DNA from: Pedobacter ginsengisoli
GTDB taxonomy: Bacteria; Bacteroidota; Bacteroidia; Sphingobacteriales; Sphingobacteriaceae
Length of the DNA: 64,000 bases
Direction of reading: 5' to 3'
NCBI RefSeq assembly: GCF_002736205.1
Contig: NZ_CP024091.1
Coordinates: 806,001-870,000 of the forward strand
Part shown: positions 34,251 to 42,845 of the stretch, in pieces
Numbering within the stretch: position 1 is the stretch's first letter
How the letters are laid out: the number at the start of each line of letters is the position of its first letter
Notes under the pieces: model-generated
The model's input: the letters and a program-made list of their open reading frames with translations, nothing else
Databases searched by the model: none
What the model was told of the DNA's origin: nothing
Program-made: the position numbers and the translations under genes

Positions 34251-36803
34251 ATGAAGCATACCTATAAAATAATCGGAATGACCTGTCAGGGCTGTCGTAG
34301 TAAAGTTGAAGATGCCTTGAATAGTATTGACGGGATTTCTGCTAAGGTTACCTTGGAACCAGCTGAGGCAACGATTAGGATGGATAAGCATATTACTACT
34401 GAAAAATTGCAGGAAACGCTTTCTGCTGCTGGAAATTACAGGATTGAAATGTCCGGCTTTCAAAAGATTGCCGCAGATAAACACAGTCCAGATCATTCCG
34501 GTCACCAACATCATGTTTCAGCCCCTCAGGGTCATGGCGCTACTCCGGTTAAGGTTAATAAGGAAGAAACCGGAGGGGTATACTATTGTCCGATGCATTG
34601 TGAAGGAGATAAAACTTATGGTAAACCAGGTCATTGTCCGGTTTGTGGAATGGACTTGCTGAAGCAGCCGGTATTAAAGCAAGCCACTCAATTTACTTGT
34701 CCTATGCACCCCGAAATTATCAGAGATCAGCCTGGTTCATGTCCGATATGTGGAATGGATTTGGTTCCATTGGGTGTAAATTTGGAAGAGGAGGATAAAA
34801 TTTATGAAACGCTTTTGCGTAAGTTTAAGGTCGCAACGGTTTTTACCATACCTGTCTTTTTGATTGCAATGTCTGAGATGATACCAGGTAATCCGATTTT
34901 CAAATTGATGGAATTGAAATATTGGAACTGGGTTCAGTTTGCATTTTCTATCCCTGTGGTGTTTTATGCAACATGGATGTTCTTTCAGCGCGCATGGCAA
35001 TCCATAATTACATGGAAATTAAATATGTTTACTTTGATTGGAATTGGTGCGGGGGTAGCTTGGCTTTTCAGCCTTGTCGCCCTTCTTTTTCCCGATGTTT
35101 TTCCTGATCAGTTTAAAACCCATCATGGTACGGTCTATGTTTATTTTGAAGCAGCAACTGTTATCCTGACTTTAGTCTTGCTTGGTCAGCTTTTAGAGGC
35201 CAGAGCACACGGAAAAACAAATAGCGCTATTAAAGAGCTGTTGAAACTGGCACCCAATACCGCTACTAGGATTGTAGGCGAAAAAGAAACGACAGTTTCC
35301 ATAGATGACATTCAGAAAGGGGACATGTTACGGGTGAAACCGGGCGAAAAGATACCTGTTGACGGCAGTATTAAAGTTGGGGAAGTAACGATTGACGAAT
35401 CTATGATTTCAGGTGAACCTATTCCGGTGGAAAAGAAACCTGGGGACAAAGTTAGTTCTGGAACAATCAATGGTAATAAAACATTTGTCATGCTTGCCGA
35501 AAAGGTAGGTTCTGAAACGCTGCTTTCCCAGATCATTGAAATGGTTAATTCTGCAAGTCGTTCAAAAGCGCCTATCCAGAAAATGGCCGATAAGATTTCA
35601 GGTTATTTTGTGCCTGTAGTGGTATTGATTGCCATAGCTACATTCGTCGTATGGGCAATGTATGGGCCTGACCCTGCGTATGTCTACGCTTTTGTAAATG
35701 CCATCGCTGTATTGATTATAGCCTGTCCATGTGCGCTTGGTTTGGCCACCCCGATGTCTGTAATGGTAGGCGTAGGAAAAGGGGCACAGTCTGGCGTGTT
35801 GATTAAGAATGCAGAATCGTTGGAAAAAATGAATGCTATTGATGTAGTGATTATTGATAAAACCGGAACAGTAACCGAAGGGAAACCATCAGTTGAAAAG
35901 ATCGTTGGTATAAATCCTGATTTTGATGAAAAGAAAGTCCTAGAAAGAATAGTTGCATTAAATAGCAGCAGTGAACATCCTTTAGCGCAGGCAACGCTTC
36001 GTTACGGGGAAGAGAAAAAGATCAGTATTCAGCCTATCTCACATTTTGAAGCTGTAACCGGTAAAGGTGTAACGGGTACATTAAAACAGGAAAAACTTGC
36101 TTTAGGCAACCAGAAATTAATGAAACACGTTAAAGCTGAAATTGATCCTGAATTAGAAGAGCAGGTTAAGGCCGCACAAAAAGGAGGTAAAACAGTTTCT
36201 TATTTAGCTGTTGGGAATAAAGCTGTTGGCTTTGTGGTTATTTCTGATAAAATCAAGCCATCTAGTGCTGCTGCTATCAAAAAACTTCAGGAAGAGGGTT
36301 TACAGGTAATCATGTTTACAGGAGACAATGAGGATACAGCAAGGGCAGTTAGTCAAACCTTAAATTTAGATGGCTTCAAAGCCGGGATGTTACCGGAAGA
36401 TAAATTGAACGAAGTGAAAAAATTGCAAGCTGAAGGAAAAAAAGTGGCGATGGCAGGCGATGGTATTAATGATGCCCCGGCATTATCACAGGCTGATATT
36501 GGCATTGCGATGGGTACTGGGACAGATGTTGCTATTGAAAGTGCAGCAATTACCCTTGTAAAGGGCGATTTGAATGGTATTGCAAAAGCCCGTTTGTTAA
36601 GCCACAAGGTAATGGGCAATATTAAAGGTAACTTATTCTTTGCCCTTGGATATAATGTATTGGGAATACCCGTGGCTGCGGGGCTTTTATATCCGTTTTT
36701 TGGAATTTTACTGTCACCGATGATAGCTGCGCTTGCCATGAGCTTCAGTTCAGTATCCGTTATTCTGAACTCACTGCGCCTTAAGAGTGCAAGAATTGAC
36801 TAA
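34251..36803 (+). CDS. copA: Copper-translocating P1B-type ATPase
   Basis: 850 aa. N-terminal HMA domain with GMTCQGC (Cys12/Cys15), a His-rich linker, two Cys-Met metal-binding repeats (YYCPMHC..CPVCGMDLL and FTCPMHPE..CPICGMDLV, about 104-175), then the ATPase. TGES-type loop is ISGEP, the ion-site CPC is at 492-494, phospho-acceptor Asp536 is in DKTGT, and the hinge GDGINDAPAL is intact. Exports Cu(I) from the cytoplasm to the periplasm. It is 18 bp after the oxidase gene in the same operon. Confidence 0.96.
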   Translation: MKHTYKIIGMTCQGCRSKVEDALNSIDGISAKVTLEPAEATIRMDKHITTEKLQETLSAAGNYRIEMSGFQKIAADKHSPDHSGHQHHVSAPQGHGATPVKVNKEETGGVYYCPMHCEGDKTYGKPGHCPVCGMDLLKQPVLKQATQFTCPMHPEIIRDQPGSCPICGMDLVPLGVNLEEEDKIYETLLRKFKVATVFTIPVFLIAMSEMIPGNPIFKLMELKYWNWVQFAFSIPVVFYATWMFFQRAWQSIITWKLNMFTLIGIGAGVAWLFSLVALLFPDVFPDQFKTHHGTVYVYFEAATVILTLVLLGQLLEARAHGKTNSAIKELLKLAPNTATRIVGEKETTVSIDDIQKGDMLRVKPGEKIPVDGSIKVGEVTIDESMISGEPIPVEKKPGDKVSSGTINGNKTFVMLAEKVGSETLLSQIIEMVNSASRSKAPIQKMADKISGYFVPVVVLIAIATFVVWAMYGPDPAYVYAFVNAIAVLIIACPCALGLATPMSVMVGVGKGAQSGVLIKNAESLEKMNAIDVVIIDKTGTVTEGKPSVEKIVGINPDFDEKKVLERIVALNSSSEHPLAQATLRYGEEKKISIQPISHFEAVTGKGVTGTLKQEKLALGNQKLMKHVKAEIDPELEEQVKAAQKGGKTVSYLAVGNKAVGFVVISDKIKPSSAAAIKKLQEEGLQVIMFTGDNEDTARAVSQTLNLDGFKAGMLPEDKLNEVKKLQAEGKKVAMAGDGINDAPALSQADIGIAMGTGTDVAIESAAITLVKGDLNGIAKARLLSHKVMGNIKGNLFFALGYNVLGIPVAAGLLYPFFGILLSPMIAALAMSFSSVSVILNSLRLKSARID

Positions 36804-36835
36804 TTTTTAATTAAATACATTTAATCACATTAATT

Positions 36836-37009
36836 ATGGAAGATAAAGATCACAACCAAATGGAAATGCTACAAAATCAGGGCGACCATTACAAAAAGCT
36901 GCTCATTATGGCAGTATTTTCTTTCATAGTAATGTACATTCTGATGTACTCAACGGCTAGTAGCCTGGAAAATAATCCTCTCATTTTTTGTTATAAACTT
37001 CCATTATGA
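36836..37009 (+). pseudogene. Truncated DUF305-like membrane gene, cut by a repeat element
   Basis: A 57-codon open frame 32 bp after copA. It starts MEDKDHNQ and has one membrane segment (YKKLLIMAVFSFIVMYILMY) like the start of small DUF305-family membrane proteins that usually follow copA in Bacteroidota. Family-like sequence stops at about SSLENN; from 36978 the reading continues into the 77-bp repeat. The rest of the gene was not found downstream. Best read as a broken last gene of the copper operon. Confidence 0.65.
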
Positions 37010-37054
37010 TCTACAAAATAACCTCTAGGTGTTGCGAGGGACTCACGGCTACCC
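36978..37054 (+). repeat. 77-bp direct repeat, left copy
   Basis: Identical to 37441-37517 at 73 of 77 positions. It starts CTCTCATTTTTTGTTATAAA and ends GGCTACCC. It begins exactly where the DUF305-like gene loses homology, so it marks an element end. Confidence 0.85.
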
Positions 37055-37099
37055 TGTTCACGATTTTCACTACAAGTTAATCCATGTGTTGTGGTTAAA

Positions 37100-37144
37100 A
37101 TCCCATGTGGGAAAATGGATCTTTACCGATTTCCCACATGGGAT
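37100..37144. repeat. Long inverted repeat inside the element scar
   Basis: 15-bp perfect arms, ATCCCATGTGGGAAA and TTTCCCACATGGGAT, around a 15-nt loop. It lies between the two direct repeats. Could be a recombinase or transfer-origin type site; no coding sequence is supported around it. Confidence 0.7.
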
Positions 37145-37440
37145 GACGATTTTCATGATAGATGCAAGTTCCGTAATCAGCGTTTAGAGAATGTAAAACG
37201 GGTACTTCTCATGTCTTCAATATACTGTTTCATGTCTGCAACGACCTTCAAATCTTGCAGAAATTGGTGTGTTCGAAATATATCAGAGAGCACTTGGTTG
37301 GAGTTAGTCTTAAATTTAGAGCTAACTCTATTTTTTAGCACACTAATTTGTTTTTAGTACTGTAGATATGTTGGAAGCCTAACTTGGCGCGGTATTAGAA
37401 TGTAATCGCTTTATGCGTTTGGTGTGTCTGTCAGACTGAT
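37145..37440. other. Non-coding filler between the direct repeats
   Basis: 296 bp without a supported gene. A frame at 37091-37357 covers the inverted repeat and has no recognisable domain. The sequence is probably leftover mobile-element DNA. Confidence 0.5.
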
Positions 37441-37517
37441 CTCTCATTTTTTGTTATAAACTTCCATTATGATCGACAAAATAACTTCTAGGTGTTGCAA
37501 GGGACTCCCGGCTACCC
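37441..37517 (+). repeat. 77-bp direct repeat, right copy
   Basis: Second copy of the repeat at 36978, four mismatches. The sequence continues beyond the repeat into a hairpin at 37549 and a recombinase fragment. Confidence 0.85.
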
Positions 37518-37548
37518 CGCCAAGTGGGATTCCACAAATTTTATCAGA

Positions 37549-37580
37549 GGGTTGCTCCAAAAAGAGTAGCCCTTTTTCTT
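37549..37580 (+). terminator. Terminator-like hairpin
   Basis: GGGTTGCTC and GAGTAGCCC pair (two weak positions) around CAAAAA and are followed by a T-rich tract, a classical intrinsic terminator shape on the plus strand. It also sits downstream of the minus-strand recombinase remnant. Confidence 0.55.
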
Positions 37581-37637
37581 TTAGTATCATAAGTTAGATT
37601 CGAATTCTGGATTGATCCAGGGTGTTCTAAATGACCC

Positions 37638-37958
37638 CTATTTGAACGTGAGACCCTGTTTGAACACCTGTTTAATAATAGCATGTTGCTGTCCGATTGT
37701 AGAATCCTCAAAAATCGGAGGTAAATTCAACATATAGGGTAAAACAAGCAATTCCTGATGTAAATATCCTTCCATGGTTTCCAGGAAATTAAACCCATCT
37801 TTCAATTGCGCTTTTTCAGCCGCAAATTTTTTCATTCCTTTCTTATATGTCGTATCATTGATCACCCCATCGAAAAGTTTATTTTCAATTTTTGTTTCAA
37901 TAGCCGCAAGTTTTGTCGCTAAAATTTTATGCCTTTGATCCCTTACAGGATAAAACAC
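37638..37958 (-). pseudogene. C-terminal fragment of a serine recombinase
   Basis: 106-codon frame. RDQRHKILATKLAAIETKIE and following helices, then the ending QQHAIIKQVFKQGLTF, match the coiled C-terminus of large serine recombinases of Bacteroidota. The catalytic resolvase domain and zinc ribbon are missing, so it is a remnant. The neighbouring direct repeats and broken gene support a past mobile element here. Confidence 0.6.
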
Positions 37959-38114
37959 GTGAAACCGATCCCCCTACGCCAATTTTGAATTGTCTCCGAT
38001 TAGTCTTGATGATCAATATATTAGGTGCTTTTTTGAAATTGGTGGAGCAGGGTCAATCATTTTGGTTTTTCCAACAGGTCACTCCAACAGAATTTAAAGA
38101 TCAATAACCCATTA

Positions 38115-38128
38115 ACTGGTTAACCAGT
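38115..38128. repeat. 14-bp perfect palindrome
   Basis: ACTGGTTAACCAGT in the non-coding stretch right of the recombinase remnant. No gene start is close enough to assign it as an operator. Confidence 0.4.
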
Positions 38129-38274
38129 CATTAATTTAATGTCTTGGGGTACAATTTTTTTTGTGTATCCATTGACCTTTTGGATATAGCCTTTCAGGTC
38201 TTACTGTATAATGGTGATGAAAGCAAAGGTGTTAAGCTACTTTGTTCGGGGGGATGTGTACTTGGTTCTGCTTC

Positions 38275-38298
38275 AAAAAATGATAAATATCATTTTTT
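38275..38298. promoter_or_regulatory. FNR-like palindromic operator upstream of a methyltransferase
   Basis: 11-bp perfect arms, AAAAAATGATA and TATCATTTTTT, around AA. The core TGAT-AAAT-ATCA has the half-site and 4-bp spacing of FNR/Anr boxes. 68 bp before the ATG at 38367. An extra AATGATATTTT half-site follows at 38301. Confidence 0.55.
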
Positions 38299-38366
38299 TC
38301 AATGATATTTTGTGATAGAATTAAGTGAATCTATCAACTAAATTCGTGGCTACAAACTTTTAAACA

Positions 38367-38981
38367 ATGGATACAGTGCGCCTTTCCATCACATCTTACC
38401 TTGACGACGAACACTATGACAGTCAGCTCTCCCCAAGAATGAGAAGGCTTTCCCAGCTACATTGGAGCCCGCTGGAAGTAATCAGGGCTGCTGCCGGTTT
38501 TTTATGTGACAAACCGGGCAGTAAGGTCATCGATATTGGCAGCGGTATCGGGAAATTTTGTATTACTGCTGCACAGCATTATCCTGACTGCGATTTCTAT
38601 GGTATTGAGCAGCGTAAAGATCTTCATGGAATTGCATTGTTATCCAGGCAGAATAGCTCGGTAGTATCCAATACGCATTTCATACATGGCGATTTCACTG
38701 AGCTCGACTACAACAATTATGATGGAATTTACTTTTTCAATTCCTTTGCCGAAAACCTCTGTACCTTTGGCCGGATTGATAACTCCGTGCAGTATTCTCC
38801 AAGCTTATATAACTATTACGCCAACTACTTTTACAAGATCCTGGAGAATAAGGAAAATGGGACGCGGCTGGTCACTTATCACGGAAATGATGGGGATCTT
38901 CCCTCAAGCTATCAGTTAATTGACTCCAGCTTTAACAATTACCTTAAAATGTACATCAAGAGTGACCCATCCCATTCCTAA
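38367..38981 (+). CDS. Class I SAM-dependent methyltransferase
   Basis: 204 aa. Motif I VIDIGSGIGKFCITAA (about 55-70), motif II with the acidic residue in FYGIEQR and a HGDFTELD segment. The N-terminus (SYLDDEHYDSQLSPRMRRLS) resembles no common named family I know. Target unknown. It is preceded by an FNR-like palindrome and overlapped by the next small gene, so it is probably part of a low-oxygen response. Confidence 0.82.
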   Translation: MDTVRLSITSYLDDEHYDSQLSPRMRRLSQLHWSPLEVIRAAAGFLCDKPGSKVIDIGSGIGKFCITAAQHYPDCDFYGIEQRKDLHGIALLSRQNSSVVSNTHFIHGDFTELDYNNYDGIYFFNSFAENLCTFGRIDNSVQYSPSLYNYYANYFYKILENKENGTRLVTYHGNDGDLPSSYQLIDSSFNNYLKMYIKSDPSHS

Positions 38982-39252
38982 GAAAATAACAATTGATGAG
39001 CTGGTAGATTCTCTGGTTTACCAGATTGCAGGCCTGCAAAACTATGAACAGGTGGAAGCTTTGATACTGGATATTTCCAGAATAGCGACAGTCAGGGTCT
39101 TGCCGGTATCCCAATGTTTTAGCAAACTCGAAATTGCCATTGAGGGGCTTTCTCCAATTGATTTAAACAGTACCCAATGGAGCTGTTTTCGCTATGCGCT
39201 GATATGCCTGCGTGAAAAAGCGAGTATTTTAAGAAAATACAGACGGCATTAA
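38962..39252 (+). CDS. Uncharacterised small protein coupled to the methyltransferase
   Basis: About 96 aa from a GTG at 38962, which overlaps the methyltransferase end by 20 bp; an ATG at 38920 gives 110 aa and a 62-bp overlap. Helical protein with ILDISRIATVRVLPVSQCFS and LEIAIEGLSPIDLNSTQWSC, ending in a basic LREKASILRKYRRH. No domain recognised. Overlap implies translational coupling with the methyltransferase. Confidence 0.6.
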   Translation: MTHPIPKKITIDELVDSLVYQIAGLQNYEQVEALILDISRIATVRVLPVSQCFSKLEIAIEGLSPIDLNSTQWSCFRYALICLREKASILRKYRRH

Positions 39253-39270
39253 AAACGTCTTTATTTATGC

Positions 39271-39278
39271 TAACTTTG
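39271..39278 (+). promoter_or_regulatory. -7 promoter box of the crp/fnr gene
   Basis: TAACTTTG fits the Bacteroidota TAnnTTTG box. It ends only 5 bp before the ATG at 39284, suggesting a nearly leaderless transcript or a later start codon. Confidence 0.4.
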
Positions 39279-39283
39279 CATTC

Positions 39284-39991
39284 ATGAGCTTAGATGGTCT
39301 GTTCCCAATAGAGAAATGGTTGTTCTCGACCCGCTCTGTCCTCAATATGCTCAATGAGCGGGATTATGCTTTTTTAATCGGGAGACAGGATATTCAGGAA
39401 TACAGGAAAGGGGAAACGGTATTCAAGGAAGGAATGGTTCCTTCAGGAATATATTATATCCATTCCGGTAAAGTAAAAAAATATAAAAAGGGAGCTACTG
39501 AAAAGGAGCAGATCATTTATGTTGCCAATAGGGGGGAACTGATCGGATACCATGCGGTGTTATCTGAAGAACGGTATCAGGACTCAGCAGCTGTCCTTGA
39601 AGATAGTTCGATCAGCTTTATCCCGAAAGAAGATTTTCTTGAAGTTCTTCAGCGCTCTCCTCAATTTGCAATCAGTCTGTTAAAGGCCCTGAGTCACGAA
39701 TTTACAGTATTCGCCAATAACATTTCCGCATTTTCGGATGCTTCAGCAGTGGAAAGACTTGCAATTGCCCTTATTGTATTCAGAGAAAAATCAAAGGCAG
39801 GCCTCTCTCAGGGAGTGCCTATTGTAATCAATATTTCAAGAAGTGATCTCGCTGGAATCGCCGGAATAGCTAAGGAAAATGTAATCAGGCTTTTGAAAGA
39901 ATTTAAATCTGAGGGCATCATCAGCACGCAAGGCAGAAAAATATGGATACAGGATATTGAGAAACTCGTAAAACGCTCCAATAGAAATTAA
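39284..39991 (+). CDS. Crp/Fnr family transcriptional regulator
   Basis: 235 aa. cNMP-binding-like fold (about 25-140) with FKEGMVPSGIYYIHSGKVKK, then a Crp winged helix with SRSDLAGIAGIAKENVIRLL (about 182-201). No Cys residues at the N-terminus, so not a 4Fe-4S FNR. Preceding genes carry an FNR-like palindrome and the regulator may act there. A DUF1275 gene follows 53 bp downstream. Confidence 0.9.
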   Translation: MSLDGLFPIEKWLFSTRSVLNMLNERDYAFLIGRQDIQEYRKGETVFKEGMVPSGIYYIHSGKVKKYKKGATEKEQIIYVANRGELIGYHAVLSEERYQDSAAVLEDSSISFIPKEDFLEVLQRSPQFAISLLKALSHEFTVFANNISAFSDASAVERLAIALIVFREKSKAGLSQGVPIVINISRSDLAGIAGIAKENVIRLLKEFKSEGIISTQGRKIWIQDIEKLVKRSNRN

Positions 39992-40044
39992 GGTTTCCTT
40001 GATGCTGATGATAGTGATAAAACCTACTGAATACACAAGAACCG

Positions 40045-40764
40045 ATGCTTAGACATACAGGACAAAAAAGAAGCTTTAGTCACAACCTCAGGCTGGCTAT
40101 CCTTCTAGGGCTCAATGCAGGGTTTATTAACGGTGCAGGCTTTATGGCCTTCCGTATATTAACAACAAATGTAACAGGACATGCTGCATTATTTGCCGTA
40201 AATCTGGCTGAAACACATTTCAGAGAAGCTGGTATCGTTGCACTTTGGTTATTGTTATTTTTAACCGGGGCATTTGTTTCGGGAATCTGCATCGAAATAG
40301 TGGGCAGAGAAAAACCATCAGCCTATGTCCTTCCAATAGGTGTCATCCTATTGATACTAACCATTGTCATCATTTACGGCCATGGCTATAATGGCTCCCT
40401 GCACCAGACGGAATACTTAGCAGGTAGTTTACTGTTTGCCATGGGAATGCAGAATGCACTGGTCTCGGTAATCTCAGGTTCTGTGGTCAGAACCACCCAT
40501 CTTACGGGGATGTTTACTGATTTGGGGACAGATCTCTCTACAGTGGTGATCCGGCGAGAGCAATCAACTGTAAGATTAAAACGGCTTATCTTACTCAGGA
40601 TAGTCGTCATTTCTACCTTTCTCTTTGGCGGAGTAATGGGCACATTTTTATTCCTTCGGGTTCAGTTTAATGCTTTTCTATTTCCTGTACTACTTTTAGT
40701 GATGGTGTTACTTTATGACTATTTCCGTTTTCAACTCCTGCGTTTGATGCGCCGTTATAAATAG
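40045..40764 (+). CDS. DUF1275 (YoaK) family membrane protein
   Basis: 239 aa with six to seven membrane segments. It has the family features AGFINGAGFMAF and TNVTGHAALFAVNLA near the start and FAMGMQNALVSVISGSVVRT with THLTGMFTDLGTDLS in the middle. Function unknown. It follows the Crp/Fnr gene on the same strand. Confidence 0.88.
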   Translation: MLRHTGQKRSFSHNLRLAILLGLNAGFINGAGFMAFRILTTNVTGHAALFAVNLAETHFREAGIVALWLLLFLTGAFVSGICIEIVGREKPSAYVLPIGVILLILTIVIIYGHGYNGSLHQTEYLAGSLLFAMGMQNALVSVISGSVVRTTHLTGMFTDLGTDLSTVVIRREQSTVRLKRLILLRIVVISTFLFGGVMGTFLFLRVQFNAFLFPVLLLVMVLLYDYFRFQLLRLMRRYK

Positions 40765-41011
40765 GGAAAATAGCATCATTCTTTTTCCTGGACACGATCA
40801 CCCTATTTTTCCTTTATCTCTATATTTACCAGATTTGCTTACACGACAAGTAAATTCAGGTTGGGACATTCTTTTAAATTCTTTTTTAGGTTCGCCAAAT
40901 GGTATACGAATATTGTTGTTTTTTTAAAAGCAATTCTATTCTAAGGTAGTTAATTATGTGAATGCCTTTTGTACAAGATGCTAACACTTCCTGTGCTGAT
41001 CAATACTTTTT
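40765..41011. other. Intergenic region upstream of the Rrf2 gene
   Basis: No gene seen. AT-rich with no convincing terminator; it leads into the operator at 41012. Confidence 0.45.
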
Positions 41012-41039
41012 AAATAAAAGATGAAAATGTCTTTTATTT
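41012..41039. promoter_or_regulatory. Perfect inverted-repeat operator upstream of the Rrf2 regulator
   Basis: AAATAAAAGA-N8-TCTTTTATTT, 10-bp perfect arms. The inner AAGATG..TGTCTT resembles the AAGATG half-sites known for NsrR. A -7-like TAGTTTTG follows at 41054-41061, right before the ATG at 41064. Likely the autoregulatory site. Confidence 0.6.
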
Positions 41040-41063
41040 TTAATAAATATATGTAGTTTTGTA

Positions 41064-41507
41064 ATGCTTATGGGAGTCTTTTCAAAAACATGTGAATATG
41101 CTATACGCTCGGTTTTTTTTATCGCGCACCGTACGACTTTGGGCAATAGGGTTGGGATAAAAGAAATTGCTAATGGCATTGATTCTCCTGAACATTTTCT
41201 GGCCAAAATCCTACAGGATCTGAGTAGAAGAGGTATAGTGCAATCGGCTAAAGGTCCTAATGGTGGTTTTTACATAGATGAACGTGGACTTAAACGACCT
41301 TTATCAGAGGTAGTGGAAGCAGTTGATGGAAAGAGTATTTTTACCGGATGTGGTTTAGGTCTTGCTTATTGTTCTGAAACAAGCCCTTGCCCATTGCACA
41401 ATGAATTTAAAGCCATTCGTAACCAATTGAAAGATTTATTGGAGCAAACAACCATTGCTGATTTTAGTGAAAGTCTGAATCTGGGTATTACTAAACTGAA
41501 GAAATAA
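41064..41507 (+). CDS. Rrf2 family regulator, NsrR-like
   Basis: 147 aa. Winged helix at the start (SKTCEYAIRSVFFIAHRTTL) and wing region SAKGPNGGFYID. Three Cys in CGLGLAYCSETSPC (spacing C-x6-C-x5-C, about 95-108) look like a cluster-binding loop similar to the FeS-binding site of NsrR. NsrR senses nitric oxide through such a cluster and represses hmp-type genes. The gene next door is a flavohaemoglobin, which supports NO sensing; IscR-like function is less likely. Confidence 0.85.
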   Translation: MLMGVFSKTCEYAIRSVFFIAHRTTLGNRVGIKEIANGIDSPEHFLAKILQDLSRRGIVQSAKGPNGGFYIDERGLKRPLSEVVEAVDGKSIFTGCGLGLAYCSETSPCPLHNEFKAIRNQLKDLLEQTTIADFSESLNLGITKLKK

Positions 41508-41526
41508 GAAATAAAAAAAATTACTA

Positions 41527-41536
41527 TAATAAAAGA
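41527..41536. promoter_or_regulatory. Candidate half-site of the Rrf2 operator before hmp
   Basis: TAATAAAAGA repeats the left arm of the 41012 operator; the right arm is poorly kept. 24 bp before the hmp ATG, so it could mediate repression. Confidence 0.3.
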
Positions 41537-41560
41537 TAAAAAGGTATTAATATATTTATT

Positions 41561-42772
41561 ATGAACATCAAACAAGAACAATTGATTAGCGCTACAGTAC
41601 CGGTACTGAGAGAGAATGGAGTATTATTAACCACACACTTCTACAACAGAATGTTTACACACAATCCTGAACTTAAAAACATGTTTAATATGGGTAATCA
41701 GGAGAGTGGGAAACAACAAACGGCTTTAGCTATGGCTGTGCTGGCTTATGCGGAGAACATTGCAAATCCAGGCGTATTAATGCCTGTTGTAGACAGGATT
41801 GGGCATAAACATGTGAGTTTAGATATCAGACCTGAGCATTATCAAATTGTTGGACGCCACTTAATTGCTTCGATACAGGAGGTTTTAGGAGCGGCCGCAA
41901 CCCCAGATATTTTAGAGGCCTGGACAGTAGCTTATCAACAGCTGGCAACACTGATGTCAGGACATGAAACAAAATTATATGAACAAAAAGCAACACAGAA
42001 GGATGGCTGGACAGGTTGGAGACCGTTTTTTGTTGGAAAAAAAACAGTAGAGTCGGCAGAAATAACCTCTTTTTACCTTTATCCGGCTGATGGAGGAAAG
42101 GTAATGCCTCATATACCTGGTCAATACATCAGTATCCGTGTGTTTTTGCCAGAATTGAGTTTGTATCAATCACGTCAATACAGTGTTTCAAGTACGCCAA
42201 CTCATGATTATTACCGCATCTCGGTAAAAATGGAAAAAGGACTTCAGCTGGATACCGATGGAAAGATCAGTAATTACCTCCATAATTTTATTCAGGAAGG
42301 GAATAAAGTTGACCTTACTGCTCCGGCTGGTAACTTCACATTAACCGAGGATTTAGACGCTCCTGTAGTATTGATTAGCGGAGGTGTAGGTTTAACACCT
42401 ATGATGAGTATGTTGCAGAATTTAGTTGAAAAAGAATATAGCCATTCTATTACCTGGTTGCATGGATGCAGAAGCCGTAAGGTTCATGCTTTTAAAGCAG
42501 AGTTAGACGAAATTACAAAGGTAAATGAGCAGGTAAGCCAATATATTTTTTATGATCTTTTAACGGCAGTGGATGAACAGGAAGGCGTATTGGAAGGATT
42601 TCTGGATATCAATAAAATAGCTTCCCTACCTCAGTTTCCTGGAACAAGATACTATGTGTGCGGGCCCTCAGCATTTATTCAAAAGCAATTCAAGGACCTT
42701 GTTGCCAAAGGAATTGAAAAGGAGTCAATTCTATTCGAAGAATTCGGACCAGCCCTGCTTCAATTGAATTAA
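41561..42772 (+). CDS. hmp: Flavohaemoglobin / nitric oxide dioxygenase
   Basis: 403 aa. Globin domain (1-140) with distal YNRMF region and proximal His in DRIGHKHVSL; FAD domain with RQYSVSS (about 205) and the NAD domain with ISGGVGLTPMMSML and CGPSAFI; ends FEEFGPALL. Converts NO with O2 and NADH to nitrate. It directly follows the Rrf2 regulator, behind a half-operator, so NO-induced expression is expected. Confidence 0.96.
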   Translation: MNIKQEQLISATVPVLRENGVLLTTHFYNRMFTHNPELKNMFNMGNQESGKQQTALAMAVLAYAENIANPGVLMPVVDRIGHKHVSLDIRPEHYQIVGRHLIASIQEVLGAAATPDILEAWTVAYQQLATLMSGHETKLYEQKATQKDGWTGWRPFFVGKKTVESAEITSFYLYPADGGKVMPHIPGQYISIRVFLPELSLYQSRQYSVSSTPTHDYYRISVKMEKGLQLDTDGKISNYLHNFIQEGNKVDLTAPAGNFTLTEDLDAPVVLISGGVGLTPMMSMLQNLVEKEYSHSITWLHGCRSRKVHAFKAELDEITKVNEQVSQYIFYDLLTAVDEQEGVLEGFLDINKIASLPQFPGTRYYVCGPSAFIQKQFKDLVAKGIEKESILFEEFGPALLQLN

Positions 42773-42845
42773 TTTGTTAGCTAAAAAGTATCGATTACCA
42801 TCAATGATTTCTCTTTTTAGATAAAATGATAAAAAATAACACATT

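Noticed and set aside
37091..37357. 88-codon open frame between the direct repeats
   Set aside because: It encodes the inverted repeat and a Cys/Phe-rich sequence without domain or start context; likely chance.
36978..37517. CRISPR array
   Set aside because: Only two long repeat copies 463 bp apart, not short regularly spaced repeats, and no cas genes in the window.
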